Part shown: piece after piece, positions 1 to 8,027 of the stretch
How positions within the stretch are numbered: position 1 is the stretch's first letter
Layout: each line of letters begins with the position of its first letter
Assembly (NCBI GenBank): GCA_964504195.1
Contig: CAZDDI010000046.1
Span: 1-36,508, forward strand
Source of the DNA: CAZDDI01 sp964504195
GTDB taxonomy: Bacteria > Chloroflexota > Anaerolineae > B4-G1 > SLSP01
Length of the DNA: 36,508 bases
Direction: 5' to 3'
The notes under the pieces: generated by a model
What the model saw: only the letters and a program-made list of their open reading frames with translations
What the model was told of the DNA's origin: nothing
The model's database searches: none
Translations under genes and position numbers: made by a program

Positions 1-18
1 CACAAAAAATAAACTACA

Positions 19-80
<62 letters not shown>

Positions 81-188
81 CACTCTTTTTTTTAGCGGCT
101 TTAGCCGCCAAGTTCGCTTTGAGCGGTGGTACAAACGACAACCGCGTAACTACTGTGGTTAAATGCGATAGCTCTAAAAATGGATTAT

Positions 189-217
189 TTCAAGATGCTT
201 GGAAACTATGGTATAAT
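189..217 (+). promoter_or_regulatory. Promoter of the ABC-F leader (extended -10)
   Basis: A perfect -10 hexamer TATAAT (212-217) is preceded by TGG, giving an extended -10. The -35 at 189-194 (TTCAAG) is weak, which an extended -10 can compensate. The promoter lies about 235 nt ahead of the ABC-F start, leaving room for the regulatory leader. Confidence 0.65.
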
Positions 218-221
218 GCAC

Positions 222-311
222 ATGGAGTTAGTGATGAGAACAGTACGGTTTGGTCAATCTAGCCTTTTTCTTCGGCTTGTGCTTGGCTTTGACGCGGCGC
301 ACCTCTTTTAG
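222..311 (+). CDS. Putative 29-residue leader peptide of the ABC-F gene
   Basis: An open frame runs from ATG at 222 to TAG at 309-311 and encodes 29 residues, with an in-frame ATG at 234 as alternative start. It starts only 4 nt after the -10 hexamer, so translation from 222 would be nearly leaderless and the 234 start may be preferred. The stop codon lies in the loop of the hairpin 294-301/313-320. A ribosome on the last codons would therefore cover the left arm. That is the geometry of attenuation leader peptides upstream of antibiotic-resistance ABC-F and erm genes. Function is inferred from this arrangement; the peptide itself matches nothing I recognise. Confidence 0.45.
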   Translation: MELVMRTVRFGQSSLFLRLVLGFDAAHLF

Positions 312-384
312 ATGCGCCGCTAACCCATACTTTATGTCAAGTTGTTTCTGGGCCGTGGGCGCACTCGCGTTCACGGCTTTTTTT
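294..384 (+). promoter_or_regulatory. Candidate transcription attenuator upstream of ABC-F
   Basis: Four segments form two exclusive folds. Segment 1 GCGGCGCA (294-301) pairs with segment 2 TGCGCCGC (313-320). GCCGTG (352-357) pairs with CACGGC (372-377), has an inner GCG/CGC stem, and is followed by seven T (378-384), making an intrinsic terminator. Segment 2 can instead pair through TGCGCC (313-318) with GGCGCA (358-363) inside the terminator, which would disrupt it. The leader ORF ends in the loop between segments 1 and 2. A stalled ribosome would free segment 2 to act as antiterminator and allow transcription into the ABC-F gene. Confidence 0.6.
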
Positions 385-452
385 GTTGTCAGGTTTCCTT
401 CCAGAGTCGTGAGAGCGAGGTTCTCACGGTTTTATCTTTTCGGGAGGATGCT

Positions 453-2105
453 ATGAGTACGATTATCGTTAATCTGGACAAAATGACCTATGCCTATAAC
501 ACGTTGCCGGTGCTGGAGAATGTGGTGTGGGAGATTCAAGCCGGGCAGAAGATTGGCCTGGTAGGGCCGAACGGCGCGGGTAAGTCCACGCTGTTGCAGC
601 TCATCATGGGGCGACTAACGCCCGACGCGGGTTTCATCTTCCGGCACAAGGAGCTGCGTATTGGCTATCTGGCGCAGGAGCCGGAGCTCGATCCGGGGCA
701 GACGGTGTGGGAATCCTTGCTGTCAGCCAATGGTGCGCTCCGTGCTGTGGATGTGGAACTCCGCCGCCTCGAAGCGCGCATGGGCGAGCCAAACGTCTAC
801 GGCGATGAGGCCGCGCTGGAACGGGTGCTCGCGCTGCACGCTCAAGCGCAGGAGCGCTTCGAGGGGCTCGATGGCTACCGCTACGAGGCGCGCTGTCGCC
901 AGGCGCTCCAGGCGGTGGGGTTGGATGCTGACCTGTCACTTTCTGTCAGCGCGCTCTCTGGCGGCCAGAAAAAACTGCTGGGGCTGGCGCAGCTGTTAGC
1001 GGTGGATTGCAACCTACTTTTGCTTGATGAGCCGGACAACCATCTCGATTTAGAGGGCAAGGCCTACCTGGAACGCTTCATCCGCGAATTCCCCGGCACG
1101 GTCATCATCATCTCGCACGACCGCTATCTGCTCGATGAGACTGTGACGCACATCGCCGAGATGGAAGACCACCGTTTGACCGTGTATCCCGGCAACTATG
1201 CCGCATACGCCACTGAGAAGCAGCTGCGTCTGTTGCGGCAACAGCACCTCTACGCGGCCCAACAGAAAGACATCGCCCGCATCGAGGCCGCCATCAAACG
1301 TTTTGAGTATTGGGCCAGCATCGTCATCAACGAGCGGCACATCCGTCAGGCGCGCAGCCGCCAGAAGATGCTGGAGCGGATGGATAAGGTCGAAAAGCCC
1401 ATTATGGAACGCGAGCGGATGGGGCTGGAACTCAACGGCTGGCGCGGTTCCAAGAAAGTGCTGGAGATCGTAGACCTGGACAAGAGCTTCCCCACTGCCG
1501 CTGGGAACGAGCATCTGGTGCTGCTGGGTCTGAACCTGCTGATCTGGCACGGCGAGCGTGTAGGCTTGCTCGGCCCGAACGGTGCGGGCAAGAGTGTACT
1601 GTTCCGCTGCCTCCTGGAGCAGGAGCAGCCGACCAACGGCATCATCAAAATCGGGCCGAGCGTGCAAATCGGCTACTACTCGCAGGAGCATCAGACGCTT
1701 GATCTCAATCGTACGCTCATCGAAGAGATTTGGGATGCGCGCTCAATGTCCGAGCAGGCGGCGGTCAGCGTGTTGCTGCGCTTCCTGTTCCCCTATCAGC
1801 GCGCGCGTGATCGGGTGGCGCAGCTCTCCGGCGGCGAGCGCAGCCGCTTGCAGCTGGCGAAGCTGATGCTCTCCGGCGCGAATTTCCTGGTGCTCGACGA
1901 GCCGACCAACAACCTCGACTTGCCCTCCCGCGAGGTGCTGGAGCAGGCGTTGGATGACTTCGAGGGCACAGTGCTGGTAATCTCGCACGATCGCTACTTC
2001 CTCAACCGCGTCGTCGAGCGCATCGTGGAGTTGGATGATGGCGCACTTACCGAGTATCCCGGCGATTACACCTACTACGCGGAGAAGAAAGCATTCGCGG
2101 GGTGA
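453..2105 (+). CDS. ABC-F family ATP-binding protein
   Basis: This 550-residue protein has two ABC ATPase domains in tandem and no membrane segments, the ABC-F layout of soluble proteins that act on ribosomes. Domain 1 has Walker A GPNGAGKST (38-46), signature LSGGQ (168-172) and Walker B DEPDNHLD (192-199), where the usual Thr of DEPTNHLD is Asp. Domain 2 has Walker A with Lys380 and Walker B DEPTNNLD (482 onward). A basic linker joins them. The ATG at 453 is chosen because GGGAGG sits 5 nt upstream; a longer frame from 342 would run through the leader terminator. The attenuator-like leader suggests antibiotic-inducible expression and ribosome protection, but a housekeeping EttA/Uup-like role cannot be excluded. 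Confidence 0.93.
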   Translation: MSTIIVNLDKMTYAYNTLPVLENVVWEIQAGQKIGLVGPNGAGKSTLLQLIMGRLTPDAGFIFRHKELRIGYLAQEPELDPGQTVWESLLSANGALRAVDVELRRLEARMGEPNVYGDEAALERVLALHAQAQERFEGLDGYRYEARCRQALQAVGLDADLSLSVSALSGGQKKLLGLAQLLAVDCNLLLLDEPDNHLDLEGKAYLERFIREFPGTVIIISHDRYLLDETVTHIAEMEDHRLTVYPGNYAAYATEKQLRLLRQQHLYAAQQKDIARIEAAIKRFEYWASIVINERHIRQARSRQKMLERMDKVEKPIMERERMGLELNGWRGSKKVLEIVDLDKSFPTAAGNEHLVLLGLNLLIWHGERVGLLGPNGAGKSVLFRCLLEQEQPTNGIIKIGPSVQIGYYSQEHQTLDLNRTLIEEIWDARSMSEQAAVSVLLRFLFPYQRARDRVAQLSGGERSRLQLAKLMLSGANFLVLDEPTNNLDLPSREVLEQALDDFEGTVLVISHDRYFLNRVVERIVELDDGALTEYPGDYTYYAEKKAFAG

Positions 2106-2114
2106 GGTGTTTAT

Positions 2115-2160
2115 GGCAAGTGGCGTTAGTTGGTTGCGCCACTTGCCAGCTCTGTTTTTT
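2115..2160 (+). terminator. Intrinsic terminator of ABC-F
   Basis: A perfect 11-bp stem, GGCAAGTGGCG (2115-2125) with CGCCACTTGCC (2137-2147), is followed by a T6 tract (2155-2160). It begins 10 nt after the ABC-F stop. Confidence 0.9.
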
Positions 2161-2183
2161 GTATGCGTAGGTGATGCGCGAAA

Positions 2184-3245
2184 GTGAGAATCTTGAAAGT
2201 GGTTCGGCAGATTATAACAGTTTTGAAGGCTGTTTTTATTACTTTATCCGGGACATATCTTTTGGGCGTGCTGCTCTATTTAGGTCTGCGGTTTGTGTTT
2301 GGCGGCAGATTCTGGTGGTTAGCCCTGCTCAACGATTTTGCAATGCTCTTGTTTTTGCCGCTGCCGATTGTACTGTTGTTTGGGGGCGTATTTCGCTTGC
2401 GCTGGGTGTTAAGGGTTGGATTGGGTTTGGGATTGCTAGGTGGATTGTGGTTTGGGCCGTATTTCCTGCCTCGCAGCAAGGTAGTATCAACTGCCTCAAC
2501 CTTGCAGATTGTCACCTTCAATGTTTGGGGGCATAACGCGCAGCTGGCGGCAGTTCAGGCATGGTTGCGTGAATTAGACGCTGATGTAGTTTTGCTGCAG
2601 GAAGTTCCTGAGCACTATGCAACTGATGGGATACCTGAACTTGTTGACCTATACCCATATCAGGTTACTCAGCCCCCTGCTGAGCGTTGGTGGGGCAATC
2701 TCTTGCTTTCACGTTACCCCATTCTCTCAATGGAAAGGTTGCCTGGCGATGGTGTTCCTGCGCAACAACGGTTTGTTATTGACTTTAATGACCAGATAGT
2801 GGCGGTGTACAATGTGCATCTAGCTATGCCCGTGCGAGATAGCTCTCGATTTCCGTTCCTCAAAGGCGGTTTTATTTTAGATGTGGCTTTGCGCTATGAT
2901 GCTTCTGCACGAGATGCCGAAATCCGGCGGTTGCTAGAACTTTTGGAGACAGAAACCTATCCTTTCATTGTCGCTGGCGATTTCAACATGAGTGAACAGG
3001 CGGTAATTTATAAAGAAGTTGCAGCTCTGATGAAGGATGCTTTTCGTGAAGCTGCTGTGGGATGGGGCGGAAGTTGGCCGGTTAGCGTGGTTGACGCATT
3101 GCCCGAGTTCTTACCACCCTTGTTACGGGTAGATTATATTTGGTATGGTGCGCACTTCCGGGCGATTGAAGCCCATCGCGGCCCCAAGTTGGGGTCTGAT
3201 CATTTGCCTTTCTTTGCTGTTCTTGAATTACAACAGATAGAGTAG
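2184..3245 (+). CDS. Membrane-anchored endonuclease/exonuclease/phosphatase family protein
   Basis: This 353-residue protein starts with about three hydrophobic segments (residues 14-36, 46-67, 72-94) and continues as an EEP-superfamily catalytic domain. Family motifs are the QIVTFNVWGHN strand with its metal-site Asn, LLQEV with the metal-binding Glu, VYNVHL, VAGDFNMS, VDYIWYG and the final GSDHLPF with the catalytic His. Relatives include membrane-linked YafD-like hydrolases of unknown substrate. The start is GTG 2184, without a clear Shine-Dalgarno. The gene is more AT-rich than the ABC-F gene and sits between that gene and decayed copies of its own tail, so it may have been inserted there. 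The substrate cannot be read from sequence. Confidence 0.85.
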   Translation: MRILKVVRQIITVLKAVFITLSGTYLLGVLLYLGLRFVFGGRFWWLALLNDFAMLLFLPLPIVLLFGGVFRLRWVLRVGLGLGLLGGLWFGPYFLPRSKVVSTASTLQIVTFNVWGHNAQLAAVQAWLRELDADVVLLQEVPEHYATDGIPELVDLYPYQVTQPPAERWWGNLLLSRYPILSMERLPGDGVPAQQRFVIDFNDQIVAVYNVHLAMPVRDSSRFPFLKGGFILDVALRYDASARDAEIRRLLELLETETYPFIVAGDFNMSEQAVIYKEVAALMKDAFREAAVGWGGSWPVSVVDALPEFLPPLLRVDYIWYGAHFRAIEAHRGPKLGSDHLPFFAVLELQQIE

Positions 3246-3271
3246 GGGGTAATCAACTGGGGCGCTCTATT

Positions 3272-3369
3272 GTATCGTCGAGCGCATTGTGGAGTTGGAT
3301 GCTGGCGCGCTCACTGAGTATCCCGGCGATTACACCTACTACGCGGAGAAGAAAGCCGACGCGCTGTAG
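3272..3369 (+). pseudogene. Duplicated 3' end of the ABC-F gene
   Basis: From 3275 the DNA matches the ABC-F tail (2011-2093) with about five differences in 82 bases, four of them synonymous. It still reads IVELDAGALTEYPGDYTYY and then stops at TAG 3367-3369. It has no start or upstream coding region. The mostly silent differences suggest the copy was once part of a functional ABC-F paralogue or allele and is not a fresh duplication. Confidence 0.9.
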
Positions 3370-3382
3370 AAAATATCTGATG

Positions 3383-3421
3383 AAGACCTGCCAGGTTTCT
3401 TAAACCTGGCAGGTCTTTTTG
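3383..3421 (+). terminator. AGACCTGSCAGGTTT palindrome, copy 1
   Basis: A 16-bp stem (3383-3398 with 3402-3417) has one internal mismatch position, a 3-nt loop and a T-rich 3' side. It is one of six related palindromes in the window and probably acts as a rho-independent terminator. It lies between two decayed ABC-F tails. Confidence 0.85.
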
Positions 3422-3423
3422 TT

Positions 3424-3463
3424 GGTTCGGATGATGGTGCGCTCGTCGAGTTTCCGGTGATTT
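3424..3463 (+). pseudogene. Third, degenerate ABC-F tail fragment
   Basis: This stretch reads DDGALVEFPVI then stop. It matches DDGALTEYPGDY of the ABC-F C-terminus with substitutions and a one-base deletion. It is a further-decayed third copy, separated from the second by the palindrome. Confidence 0.7.
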
Positions 3464-3499
3464 AATAGCATTTTCCTATATCGGCAACCCGGTTACCTA

Positions 3500-3527
3500 T
3501 TGACAGGCGCTTTTTTGGATGTATTAT
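3500..3527 (+). promoter_or_regulatory. Sigma-70 type promoter of the protease gene
   Basis: A perfect TTGACA (3500-3505), a 16-bp spacer and TATTAT (3522-3527) predict a start near 3534. That gives a leader of about 44 nt before the ATG at 3578. Confidence 0.8.
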
Positions 3528-3577
3528 TAAAGTATATTTTCGTCTGCTTTTCTTGTCTCACGCTGCAGGAGGGCGAG

Positions 3578-6460
3578 ATGAATACCCCATTGTTACGCGT
3601 AGGAAGATGGTTGTTGATGGCAGTTCTGTTGATAGGAATCCTGGCGCTTCAACCTTTACCCCGTACCGCAATAGCCCAGGAAGACCCCTCGCAAGTGTGG
3701 CGAGCGCGTTTGGCGGCGCACACGGGCCTGAATGCGCACGCTTTGACCTCAATCGAGGTTGTCCCATTCACCTTGCTCGATGGGCAGACATTGACGCGGA
3801 TCAAGGCGGTGGATGCGGCTACGGGCGAGATCGTTGGCGCGACTTTTGCGGGGGCGGTGGTGGTAGATGAAGCCGTCTTGCGCGCGCAAGCCGCCGCTGA
3901 GTGGCGGGCTGCGCATGGCGCGATGACGCCGGCGTTGGTGTCGGTGCTGGAAACGTTGCAGCCAGAGGATAAGCTTAACGTGTCGGTATGGTTAGTGCTT
4001 GAGGTGACACCGCTGCCGCGCGAGGACTACACGCCGTTTGTGTCAGATCAGGGAACGGCTTTTGCGATGGATACTGTCATTGCTGGAGCAGGTAGCGACG
4101 CCATAAACGCAAAAGCCCCCGCGTTACCGCTTGCCCCCGAATTTGTCCCGCCTGCCGTGCTGGTGCAATTGCGCGGGTTCGATGTGTCGGTAATGCCACA
4201 GGAGACACTCGCCGAACCCAAATCCCCGGAAGCGGTGATGGCGCAAGAGCAGCTCCCGCTGCCTGCTGATCCGGCGCTCAACGGCCTTGAGACGTTTAAG
4301 GCACAGAACGACGCCGCAATTCAGGCGCAGGTGCTTCCGGCGCAACAGGCATTCCTGGCGCGGCTCGATGCTTACGAAATCACTCCTGGCTATGTGGGCG
4401 ATGGCGTGCCTACCATTTACCTGCCGGGTGTGACGCGGGAGCAGGTGGAGGCGTTGGCGTTTCTGCCAGAGCTGGATGCGATTTATCTTGTCCCCGATCA
4501 TGCCGGCCCGACGTTGGCTAATGCGCGCCCCACACAGAATGCTGATCTCATCAATACTGCCGGGTATATCGGTACGGGCGTGAACGTGGCGGTTGCGGAG
4601 GGTGAGCGTGCTTTTTTTGCCAATCCTAACCTGACCCTGGCCGGTTCGTATGATGGTAGTCAATCGTATGCCAACCATCCCACTGCCGTTGCTGGGATTA
4701 TCAAAAGCTCCCACGCTACGCAGCGCGGATTGGCTTCCGGGGCGACAGTGTACAGCGCCAATGGCAGTTATAGCGATTGGGGGGTGATGAGTGCCGCGCT
4801 GGATTGGGCGCGCACGCAGGCCACAGTCATCAACAACAGCTGGTACTGGGATAGTCCTGACAGCGCCGTCTTTTGGGGGGCGGATCGCCGACTTGATTAC
4901 TATGTGCGCTACAATTACGATTTCGTCGCTGTAGCTTCGGGCAACTTTGGCAACGGCTGTGGCAGTAATTTCTCTTCCTATGTCGTTTCGCCCGCTAAAG
5001 GTTACAATGTGATGAGTGTGGGTAACTACGAAGATCATCAGACGCGCACCTGGACGGGCGACACGATGTCTGTGTGCAGTAGCTTCGGGAACCCCGGTTC
5101 GGATACGGCCAGCCCTACCCACGCCAAACCCGAAGTTGTGGCGGTAGGTTCGACCATTAGCAGTACTACTACCAGCTCCCCGTGGATTGGAAGTGTGGGG
5201 AGCGGCACCAGTTATGCTTCGCCGATGGTGGCAGCGTTAGCAGCTGATTTGATCCATGCTGATAGTAGCCTGGCTAGTAGACCAGAGTCTTTGCGTGCCA
5301 TCATCATGGCGACGGCGTTGCACAATATCGAAGGCAGCTCGCGGCTGAGTGATGTGGATGGTACCGGGGGTATCGTTGCCAGCGCGGCCGCTGCCACTGT
5401 GGAGCGAGGTAACTGGGCCAGTCAGTTTGTGGATAGCTCCACCACGTTTCCGTTGGCGGATTACACGCAATATGCTCATGCCGGGGAGCGGGTGCGTTTC
5501 GTGATTACCTGGCTTTCTAATCCGGCTGCGGATTACACTACAGACCCTTTACCTGCTGATCTCGATCTCCGCGCCTATCGTAGCGACAGCACGACATTGG
5601 TTGCTTCTTCTACCAGCAGCGCCAATAGTTTCGAGATCGTGGACTTCATCGCGCCAGCCTCAGAAACCTACCGCTTCCGCATCTCTCGATTTGGCAGCTG
5701 GTCGGGCAGTGGCACCTGGCTAGGGCTAGGCTGGTGGCGCGGTACCTACCGTATCAGTCCCAACGTCGGCTATAGCGACCCCCAGGCAACGCCATTAGGT
5801 ACACATCTTTCGGTCTATCCTAATACCTGGACGCCCTCGACCTACTGGCGCGTGATGGGGATTCGCTCGGTCAGCACTTCCGACCATGATTTACGTTTGT
5901 ACACGGCCTCCTGGTTTGATGATCCCAGCACCCGTACCCTTCTGAAAGGCTCCACTTACGGAATTGGTCAGGTGGATTACATTGCTGTAGATGGCAATCA
6001 CCGTTCATCCACGTTGCCTGAGCATTATCAGGTCAAGCATTACAGCGGTACCGGAGGGTACGCGGCAGGCTGGTCCAATCCGGGCATTGCTATCACCAAT
6101 CGAGGCTTATATGGCCCGTACACCATGAGCACCAGTGAAGTGGTGCAGGTGTTTGATGTGCGCTTTGGCGCGCGTCAGGGACGCCGCATCTCGATCATCC
6201 CTACAACGGCGGTGGATCTGGGAGTGGAACTGGTGCGCTCGCAAAATCCCAGTTCTTTGATTTTCAGGCGTGGAGAAGGTGTGCGCTCAGCGGATGCCTA
6301 CGGAGCCGTCACCACCCCCGAACGGCTCAGTTACTTGCACCCCGCAACTGTGAGCGATTGGTTGGGCCTGGTGGTGTTCAAGAACAGCAATTCCGCAGTG
6401 ACATTCTACGTTCAGATTGAGGACTTGACCATTTACCTGCCGTTGGTGTTGCGGAATTAA
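3578..6460 (+). CDS. Secreted subtilisin-like (S8) serine protease, Asp-to-Glu variant
   Basis: This 960-residue preprotein has a signal peptide of about 34 residues ending near AIAQ. A pro-region of roughly 290 residues precedes the S8 domain (about 320-600). The triad positions are His367 (HPTAVAG in place of HGTHVAG), oxyanion Asn456 (SGNFG) and Ser545 (GTSYASP). Where the family has D-S/T-G, the sequence reads VAVAEGE with Glu341. A beta-rich region follows and the protein ends in IYLPLVLRN, a tail typical of Chloroflexota surface proteins. AGGAGGG 4 nt upstream decides the ATG. The PrcB-type lipoprotein downstream is the likely partner. Activity with Glu in place of Asp is uncertain. Confidence 0.9.
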   Translation: MNTPLLRVGRWLLMAVLLIGILALQPLPRTAIAQEDPSQVWRARLAAHTGLNAHALTSIEVVPFTLLDGQTLTRIKAVDAATGEIVGATFAGAVVVDEAVLRAQAAAEWRAAHGAMTPALVSVLETLQPEDKLNVSVWLVLEVTPLPREDYTPFVSDQGTAFAMDTVIAGAGSDAINAKAPALPLAPEFVPPAVLVQLRGFDVSVMPQETLAEPKSPEAVMAQEQLPLPADPALNGLETFKAQNDAAIQAQVLPAQQAFLARLDAYEITPGYVGDGVPTIYLPGVTREQVEALAFLPELDAIYLVPDHAGPTLANARPTQNADLINTAGYIGTGVNVAVAEGERAFFANPNLTLAGSYDGSQSYANHPTAVAGIIKSSHATQRGLASGATVYSANGSYSDWGVMSAALDWARTQATVINNSWYWDSPDSAVFWGADRRLDYYVRYNYDFVAVASGNFGNGCGSNFSSYVVSPAKGYNVMSVGNYEDHQTRTWTGDTMSVCSSFGNPGSDTASPTHAKPEVVAVGSTISSTTTSSPWIGSVGSGTSYASPMVAALAADLIHADSSLASRPESLRAIIMATALHNIEGSSRLSDVDGTGGIVASAAAATVERGNWASQFVDSSTTFPLADYTQYAHAGERVRFVITWLSNPAADYTTDPLPADLDLRAYRSDSTTLVASSTSSANSFEIVDFIAPASETYRFRISRFGSWSGSGTWLGLGWWRGTYRISPNVGYSDPQATPLGTHLSVYPNTWTPSTYWRVMGIRSVSTSDHDLRLYTASWFDDPSTRTLLKGSTYGIGQVDYIAVDGNHRSSTLPEHYQVKHYSGTGGYAAGWSNPGIAITNRGLYGPYTMSTSEVVQVFDVRFGARQGRRISIIPTTAVDLGVELVRSQNPSSLIFRRGEGVRSADAYGAVTTPERLSYLHPATVSDWLGLVVFKNSNSAVTFYVQIEDLTIYLPLVLRN

Positions 6461-6529
6461 CAGCGCAATGTGTGGAACTTGTAGCTGCCCAGCGGTATAT
6501 CAATGGTAAGAGAAGCAAGGAGGTGTGCA

Positions 6530-7021
6530 ATGAATCGGTCAGTAAAACGATGGTTCTGTAGCGGCTTGTTCTTGATGGTGCTGTTGTCGGGGTGTATCTC
6601 AGAGGCAACGCCCGCAGCACAGATAGCGCCAGCGGAGATTGATTTCGAAGTTATCGCCGCGGGCGCGCCGCCGGTGGGTCAGGGTAGCGAGCCGTTGACG
6701 TTGGCCGTGCGTGGCGATGATACCACCCGCGCTGTGCCTGCGTCCTTGCCCGACGAAGCGCGCAGCGCGTTTGAGGCGCTGTTGGCGGATGCAGACCCGT
6801 CACTTTATCTGGTGATTTATGGCGGAGTACAGCCCAGCAGCGGTTACGCGGTGGTCATCGAAAGTATCACGCGCGTAGAGGGTCGCGTTACCGTGACCTA
6901 TCGTGTGACCGGTCCTGGCCCTGATGAGGGCGCTGCAACAGTGATGACCCACCCGTATGTGATTATCCGCCTCACTGAGGCGACCTTTGCCCCGGATGCG
7001 GTTGTCTTCGAGCGGCAGTAA
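6530..7021 (+). CDS. PrcB-type lipoprotein, protease-complex partner
   Basis: This 163-residue lipoprotein has a signal peptide with lipobox LLSGC, so Cys22 would be lipidated. Residues about 92-148 (SSGYAVVIESITRVEGRVTV, then GPGPDEG and HPYVIIRL) fit the PrcB C-terminal domain. That family is named after the subunit of the dentilisin protease complex of Treponema denticola, which also contains a subtilisin-like protease. The S8 gene ends 69 bp upstream with no terminator between, so the two are probably co-transcribed. AAGGAGG at 6517-6523 supports ATG 6530 over ATG 6503. The family call rests on recalled motif similarity. Confidence 0.75.
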   Translation: MNRSVKRWFCSGLFLMVLLSGCISEATPAAQIAPAEIDFEVIAAGAPPVGQGSEPLTLAVRGDDTTRAVPASLPDEARSAFEALLADADPSLYLVIYGGVQPSSGYAVVIESITRVEGRVTVTYRVTGPGPDEGAATVMTHPYVIIRLTEATFAPDAVVFERQ

Positions 7022-7035
7022 GTGACCGAGCAGTG

Positions 7036-7074
7036 AAAGACCTGCCAGGTGTCTGATATCTGGCAGGTCTTTTC
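7036..7074 (+). terminator. AGACCTGCCAG palindrome, copy 2
   Basis: AAAGACCTGCCAG (7036-7048) pairs with CTGGCAGGTCTTT (7060-7072) around an 11-nt loop, followed by T residues. It sits 14 bp after the lipoprotein stop and probably terminates the protease operon. Confidence 0.85.
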
Positions 7075-7078
7075 TTTG

Positions 7079-7087
7079 TGGTACAAT
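7079..7087 (+). promoter_or_regulatory. Extended -10 promoter of the nitrilase-family gene
   Basis: TGGTACAAT forms an extended -10 immediately after the terminator palindrome. The surrounding CTTTGTGGTACAATA is repeated exactly at 20014-20028, ahead of the radical SAM gene. Predicted transcription begins near 7094. Confidence 0.6.
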
Positions 7088-7168
7088 ACCCCTGCAAACA
7101 ACCTGACCGATTTCTGGCGTGGGCGACCCGCTGCGCCTTTCCTTTGTAGCTCCGTGGAGAAAGTCCCT

Positions 7169-7945
7169 ATGAAAATCGCCGCATATCAATATCAACCGGG
7201 CGCGAGCATTCCCCAGAACTGCCGGTCAATCGTTGCGGCGATAGAATCCGCCGCCAGCCAGGGCGCGCGCTTCCTGATGACGCAGGAGTGCGCGTTGTGC
7301 GGCTATCCGCCCTTAGAGCTCCAGAGCGTGGCGGCCCTGGATTTCGATGCCATGACCGTCGCCATTGGCGAGATCTGCGCAGCCGCCCGGCGGTGTAACA
7401 TCTATGTGGGGCTGGGCGTCATCAGACAGGCGGGCGGGAAACACTACAACTCGATCCTGGTCATTGGCCCGGATGGGACGATGCAACAGCCTTACGATAA
7501 GCGCGCCTTGTGGGGCTATGACCTCGATAACTTCCATCCCGGCAGCAATAGCGGGCTTTATGCTATTGACGGTCTGAAAATCGGGATCAGGATTTGCTTC
7601 GAGGTGCGCTTTCCCGAATACTTCAGAGAATTGTTCAAGGCGCAGGCAGACTTGGCCTGCGTTGCGTTTTGCGATATCAGCGCGCAAGCAAACGCCGCCC
7701 GGTTCGAGATCATCCAGGCGCATTTGATCACCCGCGCTGTAGAAAACGCGTTGGTGGTCCTCGCCGTGAATAGCGCATCGCAACACCAGACCGCGCCCAC
7801 CGCCGTGTTTGGCCCGGATGGCAACGTCTTGAGCATGGCTCCCAGAGACCAGGAGCATTTGTTGCTATACGAGTACGTGCAGCCCGCAGAGAGCTTCGGC
7901 AGAACTGGGCGGATCAGTATTTCCAGAGCGTTGACAGGCGGGTGA
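7169..7945 (+). CDS. Carbon-nitrogen hydrolase (nitrilase superfamily)
   Basis: This 258-residue cytosolic enzyme has the superfamily Glu-Lys-Cys triad: Glu40 (TQECALCGYPP), Lys111 (YDKRALWG) and Cys143 (RICFEVRFPE). Members hydrolyse amides or nitriles through a thioester on the Cys; the substrate is not evident here. CN-hydrolases that are part of NAD synthetase or lipoprotein N-acyltransferase carry extra domains that are absent, so a free-standing amidase is the best guess. ATG 7169 begins the conserved MKIAAYQ strand. It is preceded by the promoter at 7079, so it appears to be a single transcription unit. Confidence 0.9.
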   Translation: MKIAAYQYQPGASIPQNCRSIVAAIESAASQGARFLMTQECALCGYPPLELQSVAALDFDAMTVAIGEICAAARRCNIYVGLGVIRQAGGKHYNSILVIGPDGTMQQPYDKRALWGYDLDNFHPGSNSGLYAIDGLKIGIRICFEVRFPEYFRELFKAQADLACVAFCDISAQANAARFEIIQAHLITRAVENALVVLAVNSASQHQTAPTAVFGPDGNVLSMAPRDQEHLLLYEYVQPAESFGRTGRISISRALTGG

Positions 7946-8027
7946 TAATCGCTGAGATGGGTGGCACATCTCAGGGCTATCCGTGTAACGCTCAAAACCC
8001 TATCCTTGTGGTAATTGCTCAGCCCTT

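Noticed and set aside
250..456. Open frame of 68 codons from TTG 250 across the ABC-F leader
   Set aside because: It starts at TTG with no Shine-Dalgarno, runs through the terminator hairpin, and its composition is explained by the regulatory leader. The 29-codon frame at 222 fits the structure better.
4124..5122. 332-codon open frame on the minus strand inside the protease gene
   Set aside because: It lies wholly opposite a well-supported gene, has no recognisable domain, and has Arg/His-rich composition typical of antisense shadows in GC-rich genes.
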